34,432 nucleotides of DNA from Methylobacteriaceae bacterium (GCA_947444195.1 CANEZL010000048.1:1-34432); one strand, 5' to 3'. Shown: positions 14,094 through 22,273, numbered from the stretch's first letter. Program-made: numbers and translations. The notes: a model not told the origin generated them from the letters alone.

Positions 14094-14504
14094 GTTCCAC
14101 CCTGTCCCGTGATCCCGGGATCAGGGTTAGCGCGTTCGTCCGATTCGCACTGGACTCTGTACGCGGAATTTCGCAGCGGCCTGATTCGTAGGGCGGCCCC
14201 GCTAGAGAGAGGGCGTCCCAAGGCGGTGCGGGGCGCCTGCGACATATTGTCAGTCTGGCCGATCCGCGGGATTCGAGCGGCCCTGTTGAGGGGGCGTCGA
14301 CCAGGCCGGAAGGGTGTCCACAGGACCGCGCTCGGGACGGCTCGACAGGGGGGCGGGGCCAGGGCATCGTGGGTGCTCAACTCGCAGGGACACCCCCGCC
14401 GTGATGACCGCTCGCTTGATACGGAAACGGACCGCCTTAGCCGCCTGAGCCCTGCTCGGCGCGCCTCTACGCGCATCCCTTTTTCCGTACCTGCGAGTAC
14501 CCCC
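14094..14504. promoter_or_regulatory. Divergent 411-bp intergenic region with a perfect 14-bp palindrome
   Basis: No coding sequence with convincing character is seen between the leftward chain (14093) and the rightward AAA+ gene (14505). TGATCCCGGGATCA at 14110-14123 is a perfect palindrome just upstream of the leftward start, a good candidate operator. Promoters for both directions are expected here, but I cannot fix -35/-10 elements with confidence. Confidence 0.45.
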
Positions 14505-16175
14505 ATGCCCAAGCACGCCTCTTCGACGGCGGCCGCCGTGCGCGCCGTCGCCATCGACCCGCGCGACCTCGCCGGGCCCCGCGACGGCCGGGACACCCGG
14601 ACCCGGGTGCAGCTCCTCTACGGCGGCGGGATGGCGGGTCACAGCGCCGTCGACGACCTGCGCACCCGCCTCAACCCGCTGCGCAGCGCGGCGGGCCTGC
14701 GCGAGCGCACCGTCGCGGCGATCACCGCCGCCTACGAGGACGCCACGATCGCGCGGGTCGCGGAGCTGGAGCGCCGCCTCTCCGGAGAAGGCCTCCGCGC
14801 CAGCCTGCCGGCGCCGACGCTCGCCCTCGTCCGGGACGTCGCGGCGGTCCTAGTCTTCCACCAGGCGGAGCTGGGCTGCGAGATCGCCTCGGCCCGGCTC
14901 GCGGCGGAGCTCCTGTCTATCGCGGCCGCGCAAGTCCGAGCGGCCGAGCTCGACCGCGCGTTCCTGATCATCAGGCACGCTCTCCTCCGCGCCGAGGACG
15001 CTCAGGCGCCCCACGATGACGTCCCGTACGTGCCCGGCCCGAGCTTCCCGCGCCTGGAGACTTTCGACGTCGAAGCCGCCGCTTGGATCCAGGCCTGGAC
15101 GACCATCGGCGCAGGGCTCCGCATGGTCGAGGACGAGGACGAGATCCTGCGTGGGGGCGCGGGGCAGGTCGCGCCCCCGGCGTCGGACGGCGACCTCGAC
15201 CTCGATCTCCTCGACCCGCCGAGGCCAGAGGCGCCCCCTGCGCAGGCGCCGGCGCGCGGGGTTCGGGAGATCCTCGCGGACGCGAAGGCCTCCCGGGCGG
15301 CGCCGTCGCTCGTCGTCGTGCCGGCGCTCGACCACCTGCCGAAGCCGAGCTCCGCGGGGCAGCAGCGGCGCGACACCCCGCGGGCCGAGTACGAGGCGAT
15401 CGCCGGCAAGCCCCTGCCGCTCGCCGCGCCGGTCGACCCGCAAGCCCTCGTCGATGACGGGGTCCGCCGGTACCCGTTCGCGCGCCCCGTGCTGGAGACG
15501 ATCGCCTCGGACCTGGTCGGCGCCCGGCACACGTGGATCCAGCCGACCCTGATCGCGAGCCCGCCCGGCCTCGGGAAGACGTCGCTCGTGACCTGGCTCG
15601 GCGGGCGCCTCGGCCTGCGCACGGTGATCTACGGCGCGGGGGGCGTGTCCGACGCGGCGTTCGGCGGCACGTCCCGGCAGTGGGGATCCGGCCGGGGTTG
15701 CGTCCCGCTTCAGGTCCTCCTGCAGGCCATGTCGGCGTCCGCACTGATCAACCTCGACGAGCTCGACAAGGCGTCTCCGGACCGCCGCAACGGGTCTCTC
15801 GTCGACGTGCTGCTCCCGTTCCTGGAGCGGTCTACGAGCGCAAGGATCTTCGACCCGTACCTTGAGGCAGAGGTCAACTGCTCGGGCGTGTCGTTCCTCG
15901 CCACGGTCAACGAGATGGGGCGCGTCCCGGCGGCCCTGCGCGACCGGTTCCGGTGCGTGGAGATGCCCGCGCCCCGTGCCGAGGACCTGCCCGTCATCGC
16001 GGCGGGGATGGTCGAGGAGATGCGGCAGGAGCGCGGCGTCGATCCGGCCTGGATGCCCGACCTCTCGCCCGACGAACTCGCCCTCGTCCCGTGGGCAGGC
16101 GGCTCCCTGCGCCCCCTGCGCCGGATGCTCCAGGCCGTGCTCGCGAGCCGCGAGACGTTCGCGCCCCGGCACTGA
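14505..16175 (+). CDS. AAA+ ATPase, Lon-like ATPase domain without protease (module copy 2)
   Basis: The protein has 556 residues from the ATG at 14505. The frame is open further upstream but without coding character. The N-terminal 330 residues are helical and Ala-rich with an acidic linker (DGDLDLDLLDPPRP). The AAA+ domain has Walker A SPPGLGKT near residue 352, the GTSRQWGSGRGCVPLQ segment, Walker B LINLDELDK near 414, sensor 1 FLATVNE near 464 and LRDRF. It ends LASRETFAPRH, matching the ending of the copy at 1418-3019. There is no protease domain. Its partners are presumably the coupled small genes and phosphoesterase downstream, in the order also seen in copy 1. Confidence 0.85.
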   Translation: MPKHASSTAAAVRAVAIDPRDLAGPRDGRDTRTRVQLLYGGGMAGHSAVDDLRTRLNPLRSAAGLRERTVAAITAAYEDATIARVAELERRLSGEGLRASLPAPTLALVRDVAAVLVFHQAELGCEIASARLAAELLSIAAAQVRAAELDRAFLIIRHALLRAEDAQAPHDDVPYVPGPSFPRLETFDVEAAAWIQAWTTIGAGLRMVEDEDEILRGGAGQVAPPASDGDLDLDLLDPPRPEAPPAQAPARGVREILADAKASRAAPSLVVVPALDHLPKPSSAGQQRRDTPRAEYEAIAGKPLPLAAPVDPQALVDDGVRRYPFARPVLETIASDLVGARHTWIQPTLIASPPGLGKTSLVTWLGGRLGLRTVIYGAGGVSDAAFGGTSRQWGSGRGCVPLQVLLQAMSASALINLDELDKASPDRRNGSLVDVLLPFLERSTSARIFDPYLEAEVNCSGVSFLATVNEMGRVPAALRDRFRCVEMPAPRAEDLPVIAAGMVEEMRQERGVDPAWMPDLSPDELALVPWAGGSLRPLRRMLQAVLASRETFAPRH

Positions 16176-16215
16176 CCTCCCCCTTCACCACCCCCCCATC
16201 GCTCGGAGACCCACG

Positions 16216-16470
16216 ATGCAACACGCCCGAAAGTCGATGCCCGTCGTCACGATGACCGTCGAGACCGTCCGCGGTGAGACCCTGAGCGACCGGGTCCGCC
16301 CCGAGCTCGCGGACGCCGTCATCGTCGTCATGCGGCACGCCGAACGCTCATACGCCCTCGACCGCGTCGGTAGCGGGGAGGTCCGCCTGCTCTGCCAGCA
16401 GCTCCTCCGCCTCGCCCGGACGCTACCGCCCAGCGACGACCGCCGCGAGCCTCGGGAGGAGAGGTCGTGA
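16216..16470 (+). CDS. Hypothetical 84-residue protein
   Basis: The ATG at 16216 has GGAG about 7 bases upstream and lies 40 bases after the AAA+ stop. The product begins MQHARKSMPVVTMTVETVRG and continues with helices (PELADAVIVVMRHAERSYAL, then LCQQLLRLARTLPPS). It takes the position held by the 76-residue gene in module copy 1. I see no recognisable motif. Confidence 0.6.
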   Translation: MQHARKSMPVVTMTVETVRGETLSDRVRPELADAVIVVMRHAERSYALDRVGSGEVRLLCQQLLRLARTLPPSDDRREPREERS

Positions 16471-16507
16471 AACGGATCCGCGGCCCCCCGCACGAAGGAG
16501 CAGACCG

Positions 16508-17125
16508 ATGATCGCAGAAGAATTCCTTAGCATTGCGGCGGCCGCGCTGCGCACGTACCGGGGCGCGGACAGCGTCACCGTCTCGGCGGTCGAGCCGTCC
16601 CGCCACGGCCCGCTTGTGCGGTGGAGCGCGCCCCACCTCGCGGTCGAGCGCGAGCGACGGGACGATGGGGGCTCACAGTTCGTCGGGCCCGTGCCCGGCC
16701 CCTTCATGCTGACGCTCCTGGCGCGGACGCTCGCGTGCCGATGGCGCGACGGCGCCCCACGCAGCCCCCTCGACTGGCGCGAGAAGCTCGCCCGGCGCCA
16801 CAGGAAGGTGTTCGGCCAGGGCGGGTTCGAGTGCGGCCCCGGCTGGAGATGGCTCTGGGAAGGGGCCGCCGAGCTCATGAAGGAGACCGGCGTTCCGGAC
16901 GGCTTCCACTCGACGCAGATGAAGGAGAAGTTCGGCAGTATTCGTTGGTACTACGACGCCAACGAGAACTGCGAATACACGCAGATCCTAGTCGACAGCG
17001 TCGAGCACCTCAGCGCGTACATCTGCGAGGAATGCGGCAAGCCGGGTCGGGTCCGCCAGGGCGGGTGGCTGCGCTGCCTGTGCCCCGAGCACGCCAACGG
17101 GCGTCGGGTGGTCGGGGGTGGTTGA
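16508..17125 (+). CDS. Phage-type hypothetical protein with C-terminal zinc ribbon, 205 residues
   Basis: A clear GAAGGAG site precedes the ATG at 16508. The second half follows a pattern I recognise from phage and plasmid hypothetical proteins: FECGPGWRWLWE, QMKEKFGSIRWYYD, then SVEHLSAYICEECGKPGRVR, GGWLRCLCPEHA. C173/C176 with C190 or C192 and H195 make a plausible zinc site. Function is not known. The gene overlaps the next start by 8 bases. Confidence 0.7.
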   Translation: MIAEEFLSIAAAALRTYRGADSVTVSAVEPSRHGPLVRWSAPHLAVERERRDDGGSQFVGPVPGPFMLTLLARTLACRWRDGAPRSPLDWREKLARRHRKVFGQGGFECGPGWRWLWEGAAELMKETGVPDGFHSTQMKEKFGSIRWYYDANENCEYTQILVDSVEHLSAYICEECGKPGRVRQGGWLRCLCPEHANGRRVVGGG

Positions 17126-17447
17126 GGTGTACCGCAACAGGACGCGGTCCCGGTGGTCCGTCCGCATTTCCGGACGCGTGGACGGCCACCGGCTCTGCGT
17201 CGTCCTCGTCGGCGTGACGCTCCGGGCGAGCGAGGCAGCCCGGCTCCGGTGCCTGAGAACGGAGGCCCGAGACGTCCACGCCTGGGCCGCGGGCGAGCTC
17301 GCGGACTTGCCCCGGCCGGAGGGGGCGAAGCGGTTGCGCTACCGGATCAAGGAGAGCGGCTTCCGGGTCGAGGGGCGGGTCGTCGTTCGAGCGGCGGCCG
17401 CGTGGTTCGAGGCGGACGGGACGGCGTGGGCCGTCGGGGGAGAGTGA
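17118..17447 (+). CDS. Small conserved protein upstream of the phosphoesterase, 109 residues
   Basis: The GTG at 17118 gives MVEVYRNRTRSRWSVRISGR, a beta-rich start, then LRTEARDVHAWAAGEL and further strands (FRVEGRVVVRAAAAWF). The paralogue at 624-965 shares VYRN, W.VR, GRV, LRT and VHAWA.G in order but carries an amber codon. Its stop is one base before the phosphoesterase ATG, and in copy 1 it also directly precedes the phosphoesterase. That conserved pairing suggests the two act together. Function unknown. Confidence 0.65.
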   Translation: MVEVYRNRTRSRWSVRISGRVDGHRLCVVLVGVTLRASEAARLRCLRTEARDVHAWAAGELADLPRPEGAKRLRYRIKESGFRVEGRVVVRAAAAWFEADGTAWAVGGE

Positions 17448-17448
17448 G

Positions 17449-18279
17449 ATGACGACCGTCTGGGTGATGTCTGATCTGCACATCGACGCGTCGCCCTGGA
17501 CGCCGCCCCCCGGCCCGCGCGTCGACGTCGCGATCGTCGCCGGCGACGTCGCCGACGGCCTGTGCCGCAGGGCGCTCCCGTGGCTCGCCGAGCACGTCGT
17601 CCCGCGGGCGCGGCACGTCATCTATGTGCCGGGCAATCATGACCTGTGGCGGACGAGGCTGCCCGACGAGCTCGCCCGCGCCCGGGACGCCGCGATCGCC
17701 GCGGACGTGACGCTGCTCGATTGCGGGCAAGCCCGGCATGTCGACGGCGTCCAGGTTATCGGCGCCACGCTCTGGACCGACTACGCCGTCGGCGGGGCGG
17801 ACCACCGCGCGCTCGCGATGCGGGTCGCGGGGGACCGGCAGACCGGCATGCGGGATCATCGCCTCATCCAGACCCGCGATCGGCTGGGGACGCCGGCCGC
17901 ATTCCGGCCCCCGGCCGCGGCCGCGCTGCACGCCGAACACCGCGCGAGGATCGAGCGATGCCTCGCCGAGCCCTGGGACGGGCCGCGGATCGTCGTGACC
18001 CATCATGCGCCCCACCCGCGCAGCCTGCTCCACGGCGAGGTTCGCGAGCCGATCGACGCGGCGTACGCCAGCGACCTGACCGCGATCCTGGAGGGCGAGC
18101 ACGCCCCGGATCTCTGGATCCACGGGCACGTGCACCGGACGGTCGATTACCGGCTCGGGCGCACGAGGGTGCTCGCCAACGCCCGCGGGCACGACACCTC
18201 TCACCGCCGCCGCAACGGCGAATGGCGGGTCGAGCTGGAGAACTCTGCCTTCGATCCCTTCCTCACCCTGGAGATCTGA
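17449..18279 (+). CDS. Metallophosphoesterase (calcineurin-like), 276 residues, intact
   Basis: All family signatures are present: D9-X-H11 (SDLHID), AGDV with D33, PGNHD with N63-H64, THHAPHP with H185-H186, and GHVH at 226-229. This is the dinuclear metal site of calcineurin-like phosphoesterases, which cleave phosphomonoesters, phosphodiesters or cyclic nucleotides. The substrate cannot be read from sequence. There is no signal peptide, so it is cytoplasmic. It is coupled to the 109-residue gene. Copy 1 (92-601) is the IS-truncated relative. Confidence 0.9.
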   Translation: MTTVWVMSDLHIDASPWTPPPGPRVDVAIVAGDVADGLCRRALPWLAEHVVPRARHVIYVPGNHDLWRTRLPDELARARDAAIAADVTLLDCGQARHVDGVQVIGATLWTDYAVGGADHRALAMRVAGDRQTGMRDHRLIQTRDRLGTPAAFRPPAAAALHAEHRARIERCLAEPWDGPRIVVTHHAPHPRSLLHGEVREPIDAAYASDLTAILEGEHAPDLWIHGHVHRTVDYRLGRTRVLANARGHDTSHRRRNGEWRVELENSAFDPFLTLEI

Positions 18280-18281
18280 CC

Positions 18282-18596
18282 GTGCGCGCCCTGACCCTCA
18301 TCGCCCTGCTCGCCGCCGCGCCGGCCGCCGCGGAGCCCCAGCCGGTGCCGGGCCGCTACTGCGCGGTGGGGCAGGACCTACCCACGATCGAGGTTGGCTC
18401 CGGACCCGGCGAGGTCGGCATCGACCTGATGGACTGCCGACGGGCCACCTTTGGCGGCGGCCGCGTCCGGTCGCCCCAGTGCTACGGCATGGGGGGAGCG
18501 GAGGTCCCGTACGATGTCGATCTCGTCGTGCGCCCGGACGGCACCCTGGAGCACGACGGCACGGTTTACGGCCGGCCTTGCAGTGCAAAGCGGTGA
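18282..18596 (+). CDS. Secreted 104-residue cysteine-containing protein
   Basis: A GTG at 18282 starts two bases after the phosphoesterase stop. The N-terminus VRALTLIALLAAAPAAAEPQ is a standard Sec signal peptide with a likely AAA-EP cleavage. The mature part has four cysteines (YCAVG, DCRRA, QCYGM, PCSAK), fit for two disulfides, and strand-like segments. It looks like a periplasmic protein of unknown function and is the last gene of the rightward module operon. Confidence 0.6.
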   Translation: MRALTLIALLAAAPAAAEPQPVPGRYCAVGQDLPTIEVGSGPGEVGIDLMDCRRATFGGGRVRSPQCYGMGGAEVPYDVDLVVRPDGTLEHDGTVYGRPCSAKR

Positions 18597-18610
18597 CATC
18601 GTCGCGCCGG

Positions 18611-18634
18611 TGCGGGGCCGGTCGCTCGCCCCGT
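18611..18634. terminator. Weak hairpin between convergent genes
   Basis: GCGGGGC at 18612-18618 can pair with GCCCCGT at 18628-18634 around a 9-base loop. There is no T-run. It lies between genes converging from 18596 and 18685. Confidence 0.3.
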
Positions 18635-18684
18635 CTCACGTCCGGACGGCCCGAATGCGATCCGCGGCGCAGTCACGCAGATCT

Positions 18685-18873
18685 CTATGTGTTGTCTCGA
18701 CGGCCCTGAGGTCGGAAATCCACGTAGAAGTCGTCGCCGATGGGGGCGGCCAGGAAATCGCGCTCCGGCTTCCGGTTCGCCTGATCGCCCTTTTCGCCCG
18801 CGCAGGCGGCCGGGCGCCCAGCAAGGCTGGAGCGCCTGACGTATCGGCTCGGGTCGTTCTTGATCTTGGCCAT
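18685..18873 (-). CDS. Hypothetical 62-residue basic protein, third gene of the kinase operon
   Basis: The ATG at 18873 overlaps the kinase stop as TGATG. The product begins MAKIKNDPSRYVRRSSLAGR, is rich in Lys/Arg, and ends with an ordered-looking segment IGDDFYVDFRPQGRRDN. The RRSS stretch could be a phosphorylation site for the kinase made from the same message, but that is a guess from position and composition. Confidence 0.55.
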   Translation of the reverse strand: MAKIKNDPSRYVRRSSLAGRPAACAGEKGDQANRKPERDFLAAPIGDDFYVDFRPQGRRDNT

Positions 18874-19919
18874 CAGTAGGAACCTAGCAGCCGCTCCACG
18901 TCCCGCTCGGAGATTTTGGTCTGGCATGCGGCGGTCACGCGCTGCCGCCGTCCGCCGTCCTTCGTCTTGTAGCACTCGGAGCTCCCGTCCCCGTTTACGG
19001 TGAACTCGTACGACGTTCCGTTTTCGTTCTTCCTCCAAACTCTCTTATCAGCTGTTGCCTCCAGGCGCCAGTCGAGCAGGCAGCCGTCGATGTCGGCCAG
19101 TGCGTTGGCCACGTCCAGGGCGGAACCGTATCGATCGGAGGGCTCTGTCTCCAGGCAGGCGCGGACGACCTTGCGGAGCTTCGACGGGATGTGCGGCGCG
19201 AACGCCCGGCGGTCAGGGAACCGCCCGTTCCGGACGTCATACCGGAAGCCGGCCCGGTCGAAACCGGGTCCCGGCGGACCGTACTTCGCCAGCTGCGCGT
19301 GGAAGGCCTCGTTCCCGTTGCACATCCGGTAGAGGGTCAGCCCGAACTGGTAGATGTCGAAGGTGAGGTCGAACCGATCCTCCGCCAGGGCCTCGGGCGG
19401 GATCATGGGGGTGTAATGCCGGTCCTGCTCGGCCTTCCCGACGAAGTTCATCTGCTTGGCCTGCCCGAAGTCCGACACCAGCGCCTCGCCCCGGTCCGAC
19501 AGCAGGATGTTGTCGGGCTTCACGTCGAAGTGGACGAGCTTCTTCGAGTGGATGTGGTGGAGCCCGCTCAGGACTTGGCAGGCGACCGTGACGATCTCGC
19601 GGACGGTCATGTAGCGGCCCGTGATGAGGCCCTTCACCGAGCCGCGGCGGTAGAACGGCATCGCTAGGTAGATATGGTCTTCGTCGTAGCAGGCGTAGTG
19701 GATTTGGACGACGTTCTGATGAGCGCTCGCGTAGAGGGCCTGCGACTCCGCGAAGAACTCGGCCGGCGAGGCCAGGCTCGCCTTCGCGATCCGCTTCGTT
19801 ACGATCTCCGCGTTGAGCTGGTGATCGCGCGAGAGGAAGGTCTCCGAGTTGCGGCCGTCCGCGCCGATGTCCCGCACCCGCTCAAAGGTCAGCTCGGCCT
19901 TGTTGTACGGCTTAAGCAT
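18873..19919 (-). CDS. Hanks-type Ser/Thr protein kinase, 348 residues
   Basis: The kinase core occupies about residues 12-290: K42 in the VTKRI strand, E58 in the alpha-C helix, HFDVKPDN at 130-137 as catalytic loop (Phe in place of the usual Arg of HRD), DFG at 150-152, IPPEAL for the APE motif and DIYQFG at 188-193. The glycine-rich loop (IGADGRNSETFL) is degenerate. A Phe instead of Arg means the RD-type activation switch is absent, so it may be constitutively competent. The C-terminal 60 residues add a small strand-rich domain (GTSYEFTVNGDGSSECYKTK). No membrane segment or PASTA domain is present. It starts inside the previous gene (8-base overlap). Confidence 0.85.
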   Translation of the reverse strand: MLKPYNKAELTFERVRDIGADGRNSETFLSRDHQLNAEIVTKRIAKASLASPAEFFAESQALYASAHQNVVQIHYACYDEDHIYLAMPFYRRGSVKGLITGRYMTVREIVTVACQVLSGLHHIHSKKLVHFDVKPDNILLSDRGEALVSDFGQAKQMNFVGKAEQDRHYTPMIPPEALAEDRFDLTFDIYQFGLTLYRMCNGNEAFHAQLAKYGPPGPGFDRAGFRYDVRNGRFPDRRAFAPHIPSKLRKVVRACLETEPSDRYGSALDVANALADIDGCLLDWRLEATADKRVWRKNENGTSYEFTVNGDGSSECYKTKDGGRRQRVTAACQTKISERDVERLLGSY

Positions 19920-20367
19920 TTTCGGCCCCCATGGCGTACAGGATCGCCTCCCGCTCCTCCTTCGACATCTTTCCCCAGTTCTCGATGCCGTACCCGTCCT
20001 CGCCGTCGGCGAGTGGCTTGAACCGCGTCCGCTCGATACCGAGGCGGGCCGCCCCGGTGGCGATCGGGCCTGCGAAATAGGCCGAGAGCTCGCTGCTGGC
20101 GAAGGCCTCTTGAATGACGCCCTCGATCTGGACGCGGTCGATGCTGAGGGACTGCGCGCTGGGCTCGGTGAGCCGCACGCCGGCCCTCTCGACCCGGAAC
20201 TCGCGCAGGACGTCCAGGAGGTTGCTACGCAGGTACTTCAGCCCGTCGGGGGTCCCAAAGGCCGCCGGGATCCTGATCTCCTCGACGTTGATGACCGTCT
20301 TGGCGTCCGTGTCGTAGACCGCGAAGGTGACCACGCGTGGCGCCGCCCTGATCCCGATGGTGATCAC
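19912..20367 (-). CDS. Putative RNase H-fold protein, first gene of the kinase operon, 151 residues
   Basis: I chose the GTG at 20367, preceded by a G-rich site. The frame upstream has no coding character. The product begins VITIGIRAAPRVVTFAVYDT and has successive strands and helices: VINVEEIRIP, LRSNLLDVLREFRVERAGVR, DRVQIEGVIQEAFASS. The strand-Gly-Ile-Arg start, the second strand ending in YD, and the R..EGVIQEA helix recall RuvC/RNase H-like folds such as DUF3010. The acidic catalytic set cannot be confirmed by eye. The C-terminus is GKMSKEEREAILYAMGAENA. The gene overlaps the kinase start, so the proteins are made in a fixed ratio. Confidence 0.55.
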   Translation of the reverse strand: MITIGIRAAPRVVTFAVYDTDAKTVINVEEIRIPAAFGTPDGLKYLRSNLLDVLREFRVERAGVRLTEPSAQSLSIDRVQIEGVIQEAFASSELSAYFAGPIATGAARLGIERTRFKPLADGEDGYGIENWGKMSKEEREAILYAMGAENA

Positions 20368-20732
20368 CGCATCCCCCCAGTTGCCGCCCTGTCGAGCTTG
20401 GTGCCGGGCTTTTCGCACGGACGCGCGTGCGAAGGCCAGGAGCGGGGCGCGGGACGGGCGCACGCGCCGCGGCGCGTCCGATGGGGGTCCGCAGGGCGAA
20501 GCCCCGTCCGGTGCGGGATAACCAGACGCCCGATTGCGGGATGCCAGTTGCCGAGCGTGGTCGCGACGGCTACATTCCAAACTGGAGCCGATGCCCGGGC
20601 TGCAAGCGACCCAAAAGGCGGCGAACTCGATCTCGGATCGATACCTGAACGGCAACCATCTCTGCCGGCGCAGGGTGATCATCAAGCGCTTGTGACCACC
20701 CCCTCAAGACGCCGGTGTGAAATGGATGTGCC
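20368..20732. promoter_or_regulatory. Divergent intergenic region, 365 bp, no convincing gene
   Basis: This stretch separates the leftward kinase operon from the rightward gene at 20733. Short open frames exist on both strands but are Arg/Pro-rich and without good starts. Promoters for both flanking units are expected here. I see no clear operator palindrome. Confidence 0.4.
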
Positions 20733-21398
20733 ATGTCCCTTCCCAAGGACTGCGCGGACCACCTGCGCGCGCGCTATCGCCTCCTGACCGGCAACAAGCT
20801 GGGCTCCTCTCACGCGCACGAACTCGTGGCCGCATTCTTCGGATACAAGACGGCCGCGGCGCTCCGGGCGGAAACCAGGTTTCCCCTGAGCGACATCGGC
20901 AAGGCTGAAATCCTCATCCCGGACCTGCGCCTAATGGACGAGCGAGTCGGAACGCTCCGGGGGCTTCCCGCCGACCTGCCCGGCGTCGAGGATCTCACGT
21001 CCGACCTGTGCGACTTCCTCGCGAGCCAGGGCCACTTCGACGGCCGGTTCTGGAGGTCCAGGCATCTGAGCGACGATGTCAACGCGTTCGTCCAGGACGA
21101 CCCGATGATGATCGAGGGGGGCCTGGACGGCGAGATCGCCTCGACGAACGCCTACTTCGATGAGCTCTACATCGAGGAATACGATTTCAAGCCGAGTGAC
21201 GACGCGCTGGTCGCGACCCTGACCGGATCGCTGAACGGCGAGAACGACCAGGATCGGGCGTTCCATGGCGACAAGATCGTCTTCACGACTGTGATGACGT
21301 TCGAGCGCGTCGCAGGGCGGATCGCCTACATGGAACCGGAGCTTGAGACCGACGGCAAGGTGGACGACTCGATGTATTACGACGAGGACTTCGCCTGA
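20733..21398 (+). CDS. Hypothetical 221-residue acidic protein
   Basis: The ATG at 20733 opens MSLPKDCADHLRARYRLLTG followed by SSHAHELVAAFFGYKTAAAL. This helical N-terminus resembles the small domain found at the start of some proteins annotated as glyoxalase-superfamily. The remainder is acidic and strand-rich (TNAYFDELYIEEYDFKPSDD, then DKIVFTTVMTFERVAGRIAY), ending in an Asp/Glu-rich tail. No catalytic motif is recognised. It stands alone between the kinase operon and the arsenic genes. Confidence 0.65.
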   Translation: MSLPKDCADHLRARYRLLTGNKLGSSHAHELVAAFFGYKTAAALRAETRFPLSDIGKAEILIPDLRLMDERVGTLRGLPADLPGVEDLTSDLCDFLASQGHFDGRFWRSRHLSDDVNAFVQDDPMMIEGGLDGEIASTNAYFDELYIEEYDFKPSDDALVATLTGSLNGENDQDRAFHGDKIVFTTVMTFERVAGRIAYMEPELETDGKVDDSMYYDEDFA

Positions 21399-21421
21399 TG
21401 ACTTAGCCCGCTCCCGGTCGA

Positions 21422-21453
21422 GGAACAGGCGCGGCATAGCACGCGCCTGCTCC
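21422..21453. terminator. Bidirectional hairpin between convergent genes
   Basis: GGAACAGGCGCG (21422-21433) pairs with CGCGCCTGCTCC (21442-21453) with one mismatch and an 8-base loop. It lies between the hypothetical gene ending at 21398 and arsH ending at 21507, where both transcripts should stop. No T-run is present. Confidence 0.6.
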
Positions 21454-21506
21454 GCCCACACGTGAGGGCCGGAGTCCAGCGAACGATCATCGTCGACGAC
21501 GCAAGC

Positions 21507-22253
21507 CTAGGGCTTGGCGAAACCGATGTCTGCAACGATGGCCCTGAGCCGTTCCGGCTCGCGCTCCTTGCGCTCGCTGTAGCGGTCGACGAGGTAATCG
21601 GCCCGCCCGCGGGTCAAAAGCGTGAACTTCATCAGCTCCTCGCAGACGTCCACGACCCGGTCATAGAGCGGCCCGGGCTTCATGCGGCCGGCGTCATCGA
21701 ACTCCTTGTAGGCCATCGGCACCGAACTCTGGTTCGGGATGGCGATCATCCGCATCCAACGGCCGAGCACCCGGAGCGCATTCACCGCGTTGAAGCTCTG
21801 CGAGCCGCCTGAAACCTGCATCGCCGCGAGCGTGCGCCCCTGCGTTGGGCGGACCGAGCCCTCGCTCAAGGGCAGCCAGTCGATCTGGCTCTTCATCACG
21901 CCGGTCAGGTTGCCGTGGCGCTCCGGCGAGACCCAGACCTGCCCCTCGGACCACATCGAGAGCTCCCGTAGCTCCTGCACCTTCGGGTGGTCGGCAGTCG
22001 CGTCATCGGGGAGCGGCAGGCCGTGGGCGTGGAAGATGCGCACCTCACCGCCCATTGCCTCCAAGAGGCGCGCCGCTTCGTAGGCCAGGAACCGGCTGAA
22101 GGAGCGCTCCCGCAGCGAGCCGTAGAGGATCAGGAAGCGCGGCGCGTGGGCGAGCGGCATCGACGCCTCCACCCGCTCGGCGGTCGGCACCTCGAAATGC
22201 GCCTCAGAGAGGTTGGGCGTTCCGTCGGCGAACGGCTGGTGGGGCTTGTCCAC
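21507..22253 (-). CDS. arsH: ArsH, NADPH-dependent FMN reductase / organoarsenical oxidase
   Basis: The 248-residue flavodoxin-like protein has the FMN phosphate-binding loop GSLRERSFSR near residue 45 and the ArsH-typical SPERHGNLTGVMKSQIDWLP and SGGSQSFNAVNALRVLGRWM segments. Members reduce quinones, azo dyes and metal ions, and oxidise trivalent methylated or aromatic arsenicals to the less toxic pentavalent form in the cytoplasm. It starts with GTG at 22253 and is divergent from arsR, sharing a 50-bp control region. Confidence 0.95.
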   Translation of the reverse strand: MDKPHQPFADGTPNLSEAHFEVPTAERVEASMPLAHAPRFLILYGSLRERSFSRFLAYEAARLLEAMGGEVRIFHAHGLPLPDDATADHPKVQELRELSMWSEGQVWVSPERHGNLTGVMKSQIDWLPLSEGSVRPTQGRTLAAMQVSGGSQSFNAVNALRVLGRWMRMIAIPNQSSVPMAYKEFDDAGRMKPGPLYDRVVDVCEELMKFTLLTRGRADYLVDRYSERKEREPERLRAIVADIGFAKP

Positions 22254-22273
22254 GCGGCAATCTTTCCATACGC

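Noticed and set aside
14850..16172. 440-codon leftward frame opposite the second AAA+ gene
   Set aside because: Low-complexity Arg/Gly/Asp sequence; the opposite strand has Walker and sensor motifs.
20427..20648. Short rightward frame with a CPGC motif in the kinase intergenic region
   Set aside because: Most of it is Arg/Pro-rich, there is no ribosome binding site, and a single CXXC is not enough.
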